Source: Rathayibacter sp. VKM Ac-2759
GTDB taxonomy: Bacteria > Actinomycetota > Actinomycetes > Actinomycetales > Microbacteriaceae
Direction of reading: 5' to 3'
DNA length: 64,000 nucleotides
NCBI RefSeq assembly: GCF_009834225.1
Contig: NZ_CP047176.1
Location: 1,302,001 to 1,366,000, forward strand
The notes beneath the pieces are model-generated. The model was not told where the DNA came from. It saw only the letters and a list, made by a program, of their open reading frames with translations, and searched no databases. Both the position numbers and the translations under genes were made by a program. Positions 17,405-26,845 of the stretch are shown in pieces; the stretch's first letter is position 1, and the number at the start of each line of letters is the position of its first letter.

Positions 17405-18136
17405 TCAGACGAAGAGGTTCGCGCGCTCGAGGTCTTCGGCGAAGTCCACCTCGACGGCGTAGAGGTCGGAGATGTCCATCGGCTCGACGAGCAGTCGGTC
17501 CTGCTCGATCGCCAACTCTATGCCACGCTCGAAGTAGTCCTGAGCGTCGACGCGGGCGAGCTGGCGGATGAGCGCCGGCTTGTCGGCGGCCGAGACGTAG
17601 TTGATGCCGACGGCCTCGCCGAGGCCTCCGCGCACCGTCTTGGAGAGCTGGTCGATGTAGCCCTCGGCGCTCGTCGTGTACTTGACCTCCTCGTCCGACA
17701 CCTTGGCGGTGTTGACGGTGACGAAGGAGGTCTCCTTCGCGATCAGCGCGGCCGTGCGGTCGAGGATGCGCGGGTCGAAGACGACGTCGCCGTTCATCCA
17801 GAGGACGCCGCCCTGGCCGGACGCCTGGAGGGCGCGCAGCAGGCTCTTGGAGGTGTTGGTCTGGTCGTACTGCTCGTTGTAGACGAACGACGCCGACGGG
17901 AACGCCTCGATGATGTGCTCGAGCTTGTAGCCCACCACGATGCTGACCGGCGTGGTCGTGCCGAAGGCGTGGTGGATGTTGTCGAACTGCTGCTGCATGA
18001 TCGTGCGGCCGTCGCTGAGCGGGGTCAGCGGCTTGGGGAGGGAGCGGCCGAGCCGGCTGCCCATGCCCGCGGCGAGGATGACGACCGAGGCGGGGGTACC
18101 GCTCGTGCTGCTCCGTGAATCCGAGTGGATCGCCAT
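17405..18136 (-). CDS. LicC-like CTP:phospho-alcohol nucleotidyltransferase
   Basis: 243 residues. Nucleotidyltransferase signature VVILAAGMGSRLGRSLPKPLTPL at about 18-40, then VVGYKLEHI, FVYNEQYDQTNTSKSL (close to the FNDKY..YNNFYSL type segment of LicC) and MNGDVVFDP for the metal Asp. This places it with phosphocholine cytidylyltransferase-like proteins rather than glucose-1-phosphate thymidylyltransferases. It would make a CDP-alcohol donor. A CDP-alcohol phosphotransferase (5164-5964) and a CDP-glycerol transferase-like gene are nearby, so a supply role for a phosphodiester glycan fits, but the alcohol is unknown. RBS GAGGAGAAG lies before the ATG. Confidence 0.8.
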   Translation of the reverse strand: MAIHSDSRSSTSGTPASVVILAAGMGSRLGRSLPKPLTPLSDGRTIMQQQFDNIHHAFGTTTPVSIVVGYKLEHIIEAFPSASFVYNEQYDQTNTSKSLLRALQASGQGGVLWMNGDVVFDPRILDRTAALIAKETSFVTVNTAKVSDEEVKYTTSAEGYIDQLSKTVRGGLGEAVGINYVSAADKPALIRQLARVDAQDYFERGIELAIEQDRLLVEPMDISDLYAVEVDFAEDLERANLFV

Positions 18137-18194
18137 GTCTTCTCCTCGTGTTAACCGCTGCGTATCGATCTGATTGCTCCCTGGGTCAGGACTT

Positions 18195-18200
18195 AGTGTA
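18195..18200 (-). promoter_or_regulatory. putative -10 box for the export operon
   Basis: TACACT on the minus strand, about 58 bases upstream of the ATG at 18136, giving a ~50-base leader with a good ribosome site. No convincing -35 is seen. Confidence 0.4.
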
Positions 18201-18276
18201 CAGTTCCCGATCCCTCAGGCCAGGGTGGTTGACGTCTCGACGTGTCGCGGGCCCCGTCCGGCGCCGGGCGACTTGG

Positions 18277-18288
18277 TACCGTAGCCGG
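18277..18288 (+). promoter_or_regulatory. leaderless promoter -10 for the ABC ATPase gene
   Basis: TACCGT (18277-18282), six bases, then ATG at 18289. No ribosome site. Confidence 0.55.
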
Positions 18289-19188
18289 ATGACGTCCGCG
18301 ACGAACGCCGAGGGAACCGAGCCGGAGGCAGCTCCCCCCGCGGAGTCGCCGATCGCGGAAGAGGCGCCGGGCGCCGAGGAGGCGCTCGTCCAGGAGGCGC
18401 CGGAGGAGCAGCCGGCCGACGAGGCCTCGTCCGCCGTGTTCGCCCTCCGCGGCCTCACCCGCACCTTCGGCCGCACGGTCGCCGTCGACCGCATCGACCT
18501 CGAGGTGAGGGCCGGCACCTTCTGCGGCATCATCGGGCCCAACGGCGCAGGCAAGACGACCACCCTCTCGATGATGACGGGGCTCCTCCGCCCCGACACC
18601 GGTCAGGTGCTCGTGCACGGCGTCGACGTCTGGAAGGACTCCGCCGCGGCGAAGCGGCTCATCGGGGTCCTGCCCGACCGGCTCCGCCTCTTCGACCGCC
18701 TGACCGGCGCGCAGTTCCTCTACTACTCCGCCTCACTGCGCGGGATCGACCGCGCGACGGCGAAGCAGCGCATCGTCGAGCTCGCCGAGGCCCTCGGGCT
18801 GACCGACGCGCTCGAGCGGCTGATCTCGGACTACTCCGCGGGCATGGCCAAGAAGGTCGCCCTCGCCGGCGCCATGATCCACGCGCCGCGGGTTCTCGTG
18901 CTCGACGAGCCGTTCGAGTCGGTCGACCCCGTGTCGTCCGCGGCGGTGATCACCGTGCTCCGGCGCTTCGTGGCGGGCGGAGGCACCGTGGTGCTCTCGA
19001 GCCACGGCCTCGACTTCATCGAGCGGGTCTGCGACGACGTGGCCGTGATCGTCGGCGGCAGGGTGCTCGCCTCCGGGTCGGTCGCGGAGGTCGCCGGCAC
19101 CGCGACCCTCGAGGAGCGCTTCCTCGAGCTCGCGGGCGGCAAGCAGATCGCCGAGGGGCTGCAGTGGCTGCACGACTTCTCCGGCTGA
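18289..19188 (+). CDS. ABC transporter ATP-binding protein with acidic N-terminal tail
   Basis: 299 residues. The first ~48 residues are a Glu/Ala/Pro-rich, probably disordered tail. The ATPase follows: Walker A GPNGAGKTT, signature YSAGMAKKVALAGAM, Walker B RVLVLDEPFESVDP and switch SSHGLDFIERV. It resembles the CcmA/NatA class that pairs with ABC-2 permeases. The start of the next gene overlaps by 25 bp, so the two form one exporter. Substrate unknown; drug or lipid efflux are possibilities. Confidence 0.88.
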   Translation: MTSATNAEGTEPEAAPPAESPIAEEAPGAEEALVQEAPEEQPADEASSAVFALRGLTRTFGRTVAVDRIDLEVRAGTFCGIIGPNGAGKTTTLSMMTGLLRPDTGQVLVHGVDVWKDSAAAKRLIGVLPDRLRLFDRLTGAQFLYYSASLRGIDRATAKQRIVELAEALGLTDALERLISDYSAGMAKKVALAGAMIHAPRVLVLDEPFESVDPVSSAAVITVLRRFVAGGGTVVLSSHGLDFIERVCDDVAVIVGGRVLASGSVAEVAGTATLEERFLELAGGKQIAEGLQWLHDFSG

Positions 19189-20702
19189 GGCTCGACGTCC
19201 TGCTCGGGGCGTTCCGCTCCGGGCCCGCGGCGAGTGCCGGGGCGGTGCTCGGCGTCCTCGTGGTCATCGCCGCGACGGCGGGGCTGGTCGCCGCCCTCGG
19301 CGCGCTCGAGCCGTCGTCGGCGCTGGCCGGCGACGCGGTGGTCACCGGGGGATCGCTCCTGACCCTCGGCTTCCTCGCGCTGCCCTTCCTGCTCGGGCCG
19401 GTCGACCCGATGGACCCGCGGGCGTTCCGGCTCTTCGGCATCCCGAGCGGCCCTCTCGCGGCGGCCCTCGCGCTCACGGGGCTGGTCTCGGTGCCGGTCC
19501 TGGCGCTCGCCGTGCTCGGAGCGGCCCTCGTCCCGGTGTTCCCGGAGGCGGGGCTGCTCGCCGTCGTCGGCCCGCTCCTCGGGGTGCTCACCAGCGCGCT
19601 GCTCGCGCGGATCGGGCTCGCCGCCTCGGCCGCGCTGGTCCCCTCGCGGACGGCGCGGGAGCTGCTCGCCGTGCTCGGGCTCGTGCTGATGCTCGCGGTG
19701 CCCGTGGCCCTGGTCCTCGTCACGGGGCTCGACTGGGGAGGCGCGGGCTCGCGCGCCCTCGGCGCTCTCGCCTCCTCGCCCTTCGGCGCCGCGTGGGCGA
19801 TCGCTCCGGCGGCCGTCGCGGGCGACCCGGCACCGCCGCTCCTGATCGCGCTGCTCACCCTCGCGGTCGCGGCGGGCCTCTGGTGGCTGATGGTCCGGCT
19901 CCTCACCGAGCGACCGGAGCGCACGCACCGCCCCGCGCGCGGGGTGCGGCTCGGCTGGTTCGATCTGCTCCCCGCCTCTCCCGCGGGTGCGATCGCCGCC
20001 CGGAGCATCACCTACTGGGCGCGCGACCCTCGCTACCAGGGCTCCCTCGTCGCCGTGCCGCTCCTGCCCGTCGTGACCCTCGTGCTGCTGGCGGTCGTCG
20101 GCGTGCCGTTCCCGCTTCTCTCGCTGCTGCCGGTGCCGCTCGTGGTGCTCTTCCTCGGCTGGTTCCTGCACAACGACGTCGCCTACGACGGCTCGGCGTT
20201 CTGGCTGCACGTGGCGGCGGGAGTCCGAGGCCGTGCGGACCGCCTCGGCCGGGCGTTCCCGACCCTCCTGCTCGGGCTGCCGATCGTGCTGCTCGGCTCG
20301 CTCGTCAGCAGTGCGACCTCGGGGCTCGACGGCTCCTTCCCCGTGCTGCTCGCCGCCAACACCTGCCTGCTCCTCGTGCCCGCCGGAGTCGCCAGCGCCG
20401 TGTCGGCGCGCCTCGCCTACCCGGCGCCGCGGCCGGGCGACAGCGCCTTCGTGCAGCCCCAGGCGCCGGGCGCGAGCGGTGCCGGACCGCAGGCGCTCGC
20501 CTTCGGGCTCGGGCTGCTCCTGGCCGCGCCGACGGTCGTGCTCGCGATCCGCGCGCTGTTCGTCGATCAGGAGGCGGTGTCGACCGCGGTGCTCACCGGG
20601 TTCGGCAGCGCGGTGGTCGTGTTCGTGCTGGGAGTGCTGCTGGGCGGGTGGCTCTTCGACCGGCGAGCGGCGGAGCTGGTCTCGTTCACGAGCCGCTACT
20701 GA
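19164..20702 (+). CDS. ABC-2-like multi-pass membrane protein, partner of the upstream ATPase
   Basis: 512 residues, mostly hydrophobic, with roughly 10-12 membrane segments (for example AGAVLGVLVVIAATAGLVAA, ELLAVLGLVLMLAVPVALVL, VPLLPVVTLVLLAVVGVPF). There is a cytoplasmic loop RSITYWARDPRYQ of the kind seen in actinobacterial ABC permeases. The GTG start at 19164 lies inside the ATPase gene. No conserved catalytic motif is seen, and its role is assigned from topology and coupling only. Confidence 0.8.
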   Translation: MAARLLRLRLDVLLGAFRSGPAASAGAVLGVLVVIAATAGLVAALGALEPSSALAGDAVVTGGSLLTLGFLALPFLLGPVDPMDPRAFRLFGIPSGPLAAALALTGLVSVPVLALAVLGAALVPVFPEAGLLAVVGPLLGVLTSALLARIGLAASAALVPSRTARELLAVLGLVLMLAVPVALVLVTGLDWGGAGSRALGALASSPFGAAWAIAPAAVAGDPAPPLLIALLTLAVAAGLWWLMVRLLTERPERTHRPARGVRLGWFDLLPASPAGAIAARSITYWARDPRYQGSLVAVPLLPVVTLVLLAVVGVPFPLLSLLPVPLVVLFLGWFLHNDVAYDGSAFWLHVAAGVRGRADRLGRAFPTLLLGLPIVLLGSLVSSATSGLDGSFPVLLAANTCLLLVPAGVASAVSARLAYPAPRPGDSAFVQPQAPGASGAGPQALAFGLGLLLAAPTVVLAIRALFVDQEAVSTAVLTGFGSAVVVFVLGVLLGGWLFDRRAAELVSFTSRY

Positions 20703-20724
20703 GCCTCCCCGGCAGTGCCGCGCG

Positions 20725-20737
20725 TAGAATCCTCGCC
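20725..20737 (+). promoter_or_regulatory. near-leaderless promoter -10 for the DUF3039 gene
   Basis: TAGAAT (20725-20730), seven bases, then ATG at 20738; the best -10 consensus match among the leaderless set. Confidence 0.6.
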
Positions 20738-21019
20738 ATGACGACCCTCCCCACGAACAAGAGCTCCGACCCCCTCGAGGGCGGAGGAGGAACCGCCACG
20801 CTCGACCGCGAGCTCGAGGAGCTCCTCAACCAGGAGACCATCGAGCCCGGCGACCACGAGCGCTTCTCGCACTACGTGCCGAAGGACAAGATCCTCGAGA
20901 GCGCCCTCACCGGCAAGCCCGTCCGCGCCCTCTGCGGCAAGAAGTGGCTGCCGGGCCGCGACCCCGAGAAGTTCCCGGTCTGCCCGTCCTGCAAGGAGAT
21001 CTACGCCCGGATGAAGTAG
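20738..21019 (+). CDS. DUF3039 family small zinc-ribbon-like protein
   Basis: 93 residues. An acidic N-terminal half (TLDRELEELLNQETIEPGDHERFSHYV) is followed by VRALCGKKWLPGRDP and VCPSCKEIYARMK, one Cys plus a CxxC that could bind a metal with the His residues. This matches the conserved actinobacterial family DUF3039, whose function is not established. It has its own promoter and faces pncB, which ends 6 bp downstream. Confidence 0.85.
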   Translation: MTTLPTNKSSDPLEGGGGTATLDRELEELLNQETIEPGDHERFSHYVPKDKILESALTGKPVRALCGKKWLPGRDPEKFPVCPSCKEIYARMK

Positions 21020-21025
21020 CCGGGC

Positions 21026-22330
21026 TCAGGCGTAGCGCGTCGGCAGCACCGGGTCTCCCCGGCCGAGGCGCAGGGCGTCCTGCGGCAGCTCGAGCACCGC
21101 GTTCGCGTGGTGCTCCCTGGCCGCCAGGACGCCCGCCGCGCCGAGGTGGGCCGGGAGGATCCCGCCGCCCTCGACCAGCGGCACCAGCAGCGGGCGCTCG
21201 CCCTCGCCGACGGCGCCCTCCGGTCCGGCGCCGACGTGCACGACCTCCTCGAGGGCGACGCCGTCCTCCGAGAGCAGGCGCCCCGCCGCCTTCCGGCCGC
21301 CGATCGACGCCTTCGCGATCGACTTCTTGGCCACGGCGACCCACTCGCCCGCGTCGTCCTCGTGCGCGACGAGCTTGTAGACCATGCCGGCCGTCGGGTG
21401 GCCGGACCCCGTGGCGACGGAGGTGCCGACCCCGTAGGAGTCGACGGGGGAGGCGGCGAGGGCCGCGATGCCGTACTCGTCGAGGTCATTGGTGACCGTG
21501 ATCCTCGTGCCGGTGGCCCCGAGGCCGTCGAGCTGCGCGCGCACGGCGGCCACCTGCTGGGGGAGGTCGCCGGAGTCGATCCGGACGGCGCCGAGGCCGG
21601 TGCCCGCCACCCGGACGGCCAGGTCGACCGCTGCCGTGACGTCGTAGGTGTCGACGAGGAGGGTCGTGCCGGGGCCGAGCGCGGCGACCTGCGCGCGGAA
21701 GGCCGCCTCCTCCGAGTCGTGGAGCAGGGTGAACGCGTGCGCGGAGGTGCCCATCGTCGGCACACCCCAGCTGCGACCCGCCTCGAGGTTCGAGGTGGCG
21801 CCGAAGCCGGCGATGTAGGCGGCACGGGCGGCGGCGACGGCCGAGCGCTCGCCTGCGCGGCGCGAGCCCATCTCGGCGAGAGGACGCCCGTCGGCGGCCG
21901 ACACCATGCGGGCGGCGGCGCTCGCCACCGCGCTGTCGTGGTTGAGGACGCTCAGCACGAGGGTCTCGAGCAGCACCCCCTCGGCGAAGGGCGCCTCGAC
22001 GATCAGCACGGGGGAGCCGGGGAGGTAGACCTCGCCCTCGTGGTACCCCCAGACGTCGCCGCGGAAGCGGTAGTCGGCCAGCCAGTCGAGCGTGCGGGAG
22101 TCGACCACGCGGTTCTCGCGCAGCCAGTCGAGCTCCGGCTCGCCGAAGCGGAAGCGCGAGATCAGCTCGAGCAGGCGGCCGGTGCCCGCCAGCACGCCGT
22201 AGCGGCGGCCGGCCGGCAGGCTCCTGGCGAACACCTCGAACATGCAGCGCCGGTCGGCCGTGCCGCTGCCCAGAGCGCCCTCGACCATCGTGAGCTCGTA
22301 CCGGTCGGTGAGGAACGACGTCGCATCCAT
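21026..22330 (-). CDS. pncB: nicotinate phosphoribosyltransferase
   Basis: 434 residues. NAPRTase hallmarks: [13 protein letters not shown] at the N-terminus, [33 protein letters not shown] in the middle, [12 protein letters not shown], and the phosphate-binding region FGVGT-type motif [18 protein letters not shown]. Converts nicotinate and PRPP to nicotinate mononucleotide in NAD salvage, in the cytoplasm. The ATG at 22328-22330 was preferred to a GTG further out because [15 protein letters not shown] is the usual N-terminus and the extension would run into the divergent murI promoter. Confidence 0.92.
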   Translation of the reverse strand: MDATSFLTDRYELTMVEGALGSGTADRRCMFEVFARSLPAGRRYGVLAGTGRLLELISRFRFGEPELDWLRENRVVDSRTLDWLADYRFRGDVWGYHEGEVYLPGSPVLIVEAPFAEGVLLETLVLSVLNHDSAVASAAARMVSAADGRPLAEMGSRRAGERSAVAAARAAYIAGFGATSNLEAGRSWGVPTMGTSAHAFTLLHDSEEAAFRAQVAALGPGTTLLVDTYDVTAAVDLAVRVAGTGLGAVRIDSGDLPQQVAAVRAQLDGLGATGTRITVTNDLDEYGIAALAASPVDSYGVGTSVATGSGHPTAGMVYKLVAHEDDAGEWVAVAKKSIAKASIGGRKAAGRLLSEDGVALEEVVHVGAGPEGAVGEGERPLLVPLVEGGGILPAHLGAAGVLAAREHHANAVLELPQDALRLGRGDPVLPTRYA

Positions 22331-22357
22331 CCGATCAGTGTTCCACGAGCCCGCGGG

Positions 22358-22371
22358 TAGGCTCGTCTCCC
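22358..22371 (+). promoter_or_regulatory. near-leaderless promoter -10 for murI
   Basis: TAGGCT (22358-22363), eight bases, then the GTG at 22372. Confidence 0.5.
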
Positions 22372-23232
22372 GTGACGGACGCACCCATCGGCATCTTCGA
22401 CTCCGGGGTCGGCGGTCTCACCGTCGCCCGCTCGGTGATCGACCAGCTGCAGAACGAGTCGATCGTCTACCTCGGCGACACCGCGCACTCGCCCTACGGG
22501 CCCAAGCCCCTCGCCGACGTCCGCGCCTACGCCCTCGACACGCTCGACACGCTCGTCGACCAGGGCGCGAAGCTGCTCGTGATCGCCTGCAACACGGCGT
22601 CGGCCGCGATGATGCGCGACGCCCGCGAGCGGTACACGATCGGCCGCGGCATCCCGGTCGTCGAGGTCATCCAGCCCGCGGTGCGCAGCGCCGTGCGCGA
22701 CACCCGCAACCGCAGGGTCGGGGTCATCGGGACGGTCGGCACCATCCGCTCGCGCGCCTACGACGACGCCTTCGTCGCCGCCCCCGACCTCGAGCTCGTG
22801 ACCGCGGCGTGCCCGCGCTTCGTCGAGTTCGTCGAGGCCGGGATCACCTGGAGCGACGAGCTGCTGGCGCTGGCCGAGGAGTACCTCGCCCCGCTCAAGG
22901 CGGCCGGAGTCGACACCCTCGTGCTCGGCTGCACCCACTACCCGCTGCTGCGCGGCGCCATCGCCTACGTGATGGGCCCCGACGTCCGCCTGGTGTCCAG
23001 CGCCGAGGAGACCGCGCTCGACGTCTACCGGACGCTCGTGGCGCACGGCCTGCAGCGCACCTCCTCCGCCCCGCCGAGCTACCGCTGGGAGGAGACCGGA
23101 TCGAGCGACTTCGTCCGCCTCGCCCGCCGGTTCCTCGGCCCCGAGGTCTCGAGCGTCGATCTCGTCGAGACCGGAACCATCAACCTGCGCGAGCTCGACC
23201 GGGCCGCGCCGCAGACAGGGAGCCCCCAGTGA
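22372..23232 (+). CDS. murI: glutamate racemase
   Basis: 286 residues. N-terminal [17 protein letters not shown], both catalytic cysteines (VIACNTASA and [11 protein letters not shown]) and the Asp-Ser of FDSGVGG. Interconverts L- and D-glutamate for peptidoglycan. Starts with GTG at 22372. Its stop overlaps the rph start (GTGA), so murI, rph and rdgB form one operon with overlapping ends. Confidence 0.95.
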   Translation: MTDAPIGIFDSGVGGLTVARSVIDQLQNESIVYLGDTAHSPYGPKPLADVRAYALDTLDTLVDQGAKLLVIACNTASAAMMRDARERYTIGRGIPVVEVIQPAVRSAVRDTRNRRVGVIGTVGTIRSRAYDDAFVAAPDLELVTAACPRFVEFVEAGITWSDELLALAEEYLAPLKAAGVDTLVLGCTHYPLLRGAIAYVMGPDVRLVSSAEETALDVYRTLVAHGLQRTSSAPPSYRWEETGSSDFVRLARRFLGPEVSSVDLVETGTINLRELDRAAPQTGSPQ

Positions 23233-23993
23233 CCGACAGCACCGCCAGCACTGCCGCGAAGCGCAAGGACGGCCGCGCGGCCGACGAGCTGCGCACCGTG
23301 ACCATCGAGCGCGGCTGGAGCACTCAGGCCGAGGGCTCGGCGCTCGTGTCGTTCGGCAACACGAAGGTCCTGTGCACCGCCTCCTTCACCAACGGCGTCC
23401 CGCGCTGGCTGCAGGGCAAGGGCAAGGGCTGGGTGACCGCCGAATACGCGATGCTGCCGCGCTCGACCAACTCGCGGATGGACCGCGAGGCGGTCAAGGG
23501 CAAGGTCGGCGGGCGCACCCACGAGATCTCGCGCCTGATCGGCCGCAGCCTCCGCGCGGTGGTCGACATGAAGGCGCTCGGCGAGAACACGATCGTCATC
23601 GACTGCGACGTCCTCCAGGCCGACGGCGGCACCCGCACCGCGGCGATCACGGGCGCCTACGTCGCTCTGGTCGACGCGATCGAGTGGGCGCGGGGCAAGA
23701 AGTACGTGGGACAGAAGGCGACTCCGCTGATCGACAGCCTCTCGGCCGTCTCCGTCGGCATCATCGACGGCGTCCCGATGCTCGACCTCGCCTACGTCGA
23801 GGACGTGCGGGCCGAGACCGACATGAACGTCGTCGTCACGGGCCGCGGTCTCTTCGTCGAGGTGCAGGGCACGGCCGAGGGCGCGCCCTTCGACCGCCGA
23901 GAGCTCGACGCGCTGCTCGACCTCGCGGTCGCCGGCTCCGCCGACCTCGCCCGCATCCAGGCGGAGGCGCTCGCCGCGGAGCCGTCCGCGTGA
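23229..23993 (+). CDS. rph: ribonuclease PH
   Basis: 254 residues. A ~14-residue polar start, then [25 protein letters not shown], the conserved [10 protein letters not shown] with the phosphate-site residues, and [20 protein letters not shown]. Trims tRNA 3' ends phosphorolytically; the protein normally forms a hexamer. The GTG at 23229 has GGGAG seven bases upstream and overlaps the murI stop. Confidence 0.95.
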   Translation: MTDSTASTAAKRKDGRAADELRTVTIERGWSTQAEGSALVSFGNTKVLCTASFTNGVPRWLQGKGKGWVTAEYAMLPRSTNSRMDREAVKGKVGGRTHEISRLIGRSLRAVVDMKALGENTIVIDCDVLQADGGTRTAAITGAYVALVDAIEWARGKKYVGQKATPLIDSLSAVSVGIIDGVPMLDLAYVEDVRAETDMNVVVTGRGLFVEVQGTAEGAPFDRRELDALLDLAVAGSADLARIQAEALAAEPSA

Positions 23994-24607
23994 GCCTGGA
24001 TCTCGTCCTCGCCACCCACAACGCGGGCAAGGTCGAGGAGTTCCGCGCCATGCTCTCCGGGGCGCTGCCGGGAGTCGGCGTGCGCGCCTACGACGGGCCC
24101 GAGCCGGTCGAGGACGGCGTGTCGTTCGCCGAGAACGCGCTGATCAAGGCGCGCGCGGCGGCGGCGCACACGGGCCTCGTCGCGCTGGCCGACGACTCCG
24201 GGATCTGCGTCGACGTGCTCGGCGGCGCCCCCGGCATCTTCTCGGCGCGCTGGTCGGGCCGGGCGCACGACGCCACCGCGAACCTCGAGCTGCTGCTCGC
24301 TCAGCTCGCCGATGTGCGGGCCGAGCACCGCGGCGCGCACTTCAGCTGCACGATCGCGCTGGTCGTCCCGGGCTCCGTGATCCCGGGCGGCCAGGAGATC
24401 GTGGTGGAGGGACGCTGGGACGGTGAGATAGCCGCCGCCCCGCGCGGCACCAACGGCCACGGCTACGACCCGGTCTTCGTGCCGGAGTCGGGGTCCCTCA
24501 CCGCCGCGGAACTGGCGCCGGAGCAGAAGAACGCCCGCAGCCACCGGGCCCGGGCGTTCACGGCGCTGCGCTCCGAGCTCGTCGCCCTGGAGTCGCGGCT
24601 GAGCTGA
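23990..24607 (+). CDS. rdgB: XTP/dITP diphosphatase (RdgB/HAM1)
   Basis: 205 residues. [17 protein letters not shown] (phosphate site), [14 protein letters not shown], the catalytic [23 protein letters not shown] region and the C-terminal [13 protein letters not shown] with SHRARAF. Hydrolyses non-canonical purine triphosphates such as dITP and XTP. Usual companion of rph; the GTG at 23990 overlaps the rph stop. Confidence 0.95.
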   Translation: MSLDLVLATHNAGKVEEFRAMLSGALPGVGVRAYDGPEPVEDGVSFAENALIKARAAAAHTGLVALADDSGICVDVLGGAPGIFSARWSGRAHDATANLELLLAQLADVRAEHRGAHFSCTIALVVPGSVIPGGQEIVVEGRWDGEIAAAPRGTNGHGYDPVFVPESGSLTAAELAPEQKNARSHRARAFTALRSELVALESRLS

Positions 24608-24644
24608 TGAGGCTCGGTGCCGGCGCCTCCGTGCGTGCGGCGCC

Positions 24645-25385
24645 TCAGTGCTTGCGGCGCTTGTTGTCGAGGGCGTCCTGGTCGAGGACGTAGGCGACCG
24701 ACTCGGTCGAGTCGGTCTCCTTGTCGGTCGCGAGGCGGGCCTTGCGGCGCTGCTGGAAGAAGTGGAAGAGCGTCGGCACGATCGCCAGGACCACGGCGCC
24801 GATGAGGATCACGTCGATGTAGTGCGAGACGAAGTCGGCGACCGGCGGGATGAAGGCGAGGAGCCAGCCGAGGAGGGTCACGCCGCTGCCCCAGAGCAGG
24901 GCGCCGATGAGGTTGTACAGGCTGTACTTGCGGTAGTTCATGTGGGCGACGCCCGCGGCGATCGGCGCGAAGGTGCGCACGATCGGCACGAACCGCGCGA
25001 GGATCACGGCGAAGCCGCCGAAGCGCTCGAAGAACGCGTTGGTGCGCTTGACGTTCTCGATGCTGAAGAAGCCCGACTCCTTGCGCTCGAAGATGCGCGG
25101 GCCGGCCTTGTGGCCGATCAGGTAGCCGACCTCGCCCCCGAGGAACGCGGAGAAGCCGATCGCGAGGCAGATCAGCCAGATCGGGACGCCGAGGCCGCCG
25201 TTCGCCGCGTCCTCGTGCGCCAGGAGCCCGGTGATGATGAGGAGGGTGTCGCCGGGGAAGAGGAAGCCGATCAGCAGACCGGTCTCGGCGAAGACGATGA
25301 GGCACACGACGAGCACGCCCCACGGCCCGAACGAGGTGAGGATCGTCTCCGGGTCGAGCCAGGGGATGAGGGCGGCGTGGTTCAA
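24645..25385 (-). CDS. DedA family membrane protein
   Basis: 246 residues, about five membrane segments. DedA motifs: FLFPGDTLLIITGLLA, FSAFLGGEVGYLIGHKAG, FFERFGGFAVILARFVPIVRT and the final NLIGALLWGSGVTLLGW. Members flip undecaprenyl phosphate or phospholipids, or sustain the proton motive force. No ATG lies near the N-terminus; a TTG at 25385 with GGAGA seven bases upstream gives LNHAALIPWLDPE, the usual start. Longer reading frames would run into tRNA-Leu. The C-terminus ends in a basic KRRKH. Confidence 0.88.
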   Translation of the reverse strand: MNHAALIPWLDPETILTSFGPWGVLVVCLIVFAETGLLIGFLFPGDTLLIITGLLAHEDAANGGLGVPIWLICLAIGFSAFLGGEVGYLIGHKAGPRIFERKESGFFSIENVKRTNAFFERFGGFAVILARFVPIVRTFAPIAAGVAHMNYRKYSLYNLIGALLWGSGVTLLGWLLAFIPPVADFVSHYIDVILIGAVVLAIVPTLFHFFQQRRKARLATDKETDSTESVAYVLDQDALDNKRRKH

Positions 25386-25429
25386 CGGATCTCCAGTCGT
25401 CGGTGCGCTCAGCGTACCGGTGGACTCCG

Positions 25430-25510
25430 TGCGGAAGGAGGGACTCGAACCCTCATGCCTCTCGGCACAGGAACCTAAATCCTGCGTGTCTGCCATTCCA
25501 CCACTCCCGC
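25430..25510 (-). tRNA. tRNA-Leu (anticodon TAG)
   Basis: Minus strand: acceptor GCGGGAG (25504-25510) pairs with CTTCCGC (25431-25437), discriminator A at 25430. The anticodon stem CAGGA/TCCTG encloses TTTAGGT with TAG at 25475-25477, the T-arm is GAGGG-TTCGAGT-CCCTC, and there is a long variable arm (class II). CCA is not encoded. Reads CUN/CUA leucine codons. Confidence 0.93.
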
Positions 25511-25520
25511 GAGTGCGGAC

Positions 25521-26786
25521 TCAGTCTAGGAGCGGCCCCCGGTGCGGCACGTAGCGCGGGATCCAGCGCGCGAGCGCCGCGGCACCGGCGAGCCCGAGCA
25601 CTCCCATCGCCCCCGCGGCGAACGGCAGCGAGACCACGGCGGTCAGCACCGACACGACGATCGGCGCCGCCGCGTTGCCGGCATCGCCGGTGAAGCGGAA
25701 CGCGCCGAGGAACGGCGCCGGGTCGTCGGGAGGAGCGAGGTCGGCTCCGATCGTCATGAGGATCCCCGAGCCGATCCCGTTCGCGGCGGCGAGCAGGCAG
25801 GCCACGGCGACGAACCACGGCACGGGGTCGCTCGCGAGCAGCGTCAGCACGAGGACGAGGTGCCCCACGCCGAGGCCGATCATCGACGGGATGGCCGTGG
25901 CGCCGCGGCCGAAGCGGTCCATCAGCTGGCCGCCCGCGTAGAAGAGGGCGAAGTCGATGGCGCCGGCGATGCCGATGATGATCGCCGTCTGCGTCTCGGC
26001 GATGCCGATGCTCACCGCCCACAGGGGGAGGATCAGCGTGCGGCTCGCGCGGAGGGCGCCGATCACCGCGGCCCCCGACCCCATGCGCGCGAGGACGCCC
26101 CGGTGCTCGCGGAGCGTCCTGACCAGGCCGTGCGGCGACTCCGGGACGAGCGCCGCCTCGTCGACCGGGCCGGCGGCGGCCTGCGCCCGGCGCAGCACCG
26201 TCGCCGGATCGGGGACCAGCAGCAGCACGACCACCGCCGCGACGCAGCAGACGATGTGCACCCAGAAGACCGACTCGACCGAGCCCGTGAGGTGCACGAC
26301 TCCCGCCGCGAGGAAGGGGCCGATCAGCCAGCCCGCGCGGAACGCCCCTGCCAGGGCGCTGAGCGCCCGGGCGCGGTGGCTGATCGGGACGAACGACGTC
26401 ATGAACGCGTGCCGGGCGAGGGCGAAGACGGCCGTCGCGAGCCCGATCACGAAGACGCCGATCGTGAGGCCGACCCACGAGGTCGACAGCAGGCAGATCA
26501 CGAGGCCCGTGATCGAGGCGGCGGACGCGCCCAGCATCGCGCCGCGCTCGCCGATGCGCGAGACGATCCAGCCGCTCGGGATGTCGCCCGCGAGCTCGCC
26601 GATCATGATCATCCCGGCGACGAGACCGGCCAGAGCGAGCGTCGCACCGAGGTCGCCCGCCGCCGCGGGGAGCAGCGGGATGATCGCGCCCTCGCCGATC
26701 GAGAAGAGCAGCGTCGGCAGGAAGGTGGACAGCAGGAGCGGGCCGACGGGGAAGGGGCGCTCAGCGGGGACGGTCACCGTCTCCAT
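25521..26786 (-). CDS. MFS transporter (efflux-type)
   Basis: 421 residues, twelve predicted membrane segments in two halves. The loop 2-3 motif is degenerate (GDIPSGWIVSRIGERGAML, the MFS motif A), and the second half has GGQLMDRFGRGATAI at the matching place. Typical of DHA1-like multidrug efflux pumps; substrate unknown. Upstream of the ATG on the minus strand no clear -10 or ribosome site is seen. Divergent from prfB, 59 bp apart. Confidence 0.85.
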   Translation of the reverse strand: METVTVPAERPFPVGPLLLSTFLPTLLFSIGEGAIIPLLPAAAGDLGATLALAGLVAGMIMIGELAGDIPSGWIVSRIGERGAMLGASAASITGLVICLLSTSWVGLTIGVFVIGLATAVFALARHAFMTSFVPISHRARALSALAGAFRAGWLIGPFLAAGVVHLTGSVESVFWVHIVCCVAAVVVLLLVPDPATVLRRAQAAAGPVDEAALVPESPHGLVRTLREHRGVLARMGSGAAVIGALRASRTLILPLWAVSIGIAETQTAIIIGIAGAIDFALFYAGGQLMDRFGRGATAIPSMIGLGVGHLVLVLTLLASDPVPWFVAVACLLAAANGIGSGILMTIGADLAPPDDPAPFLGAFRFTGDAGNAAAPIVVSVLTAVVSLPFAAGAMGVLGLAGAAALARWIPRYVPHRGPLLD

Positions 26787-26830
26787 GCTAGGACGGAGCC
26801 GGTCCCCGGCAGCCCCCGTCGACTCCCCGG

Positions 26831-26845
26831 TAGTCTGAGAGGACC
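26831..26845 (+). promoter_or_regulatory. near-leaderless promoter -10 for prfB
   Basis: TAGTCT (26831-26836), nine bases, then ATG at 26846. The spacer also contains GAGAGGA, which may act as a very close ribosome site. Confidence 0.45.

Noticed and set aside
24620-24642. Inverted GGCGCC repeats between rdgB and DedA as a bidirectional terminator.
   Set aside because: Only six self-complementary bases per arm with no extension; expected by chance at this GC content.
25386-25496. A longer DedA N-terminus starting with an ATG at 25496.
   Set aside because: It would run through the tRNA-Leu gene; TTG at 25385 with GGAGA gives the usual length.
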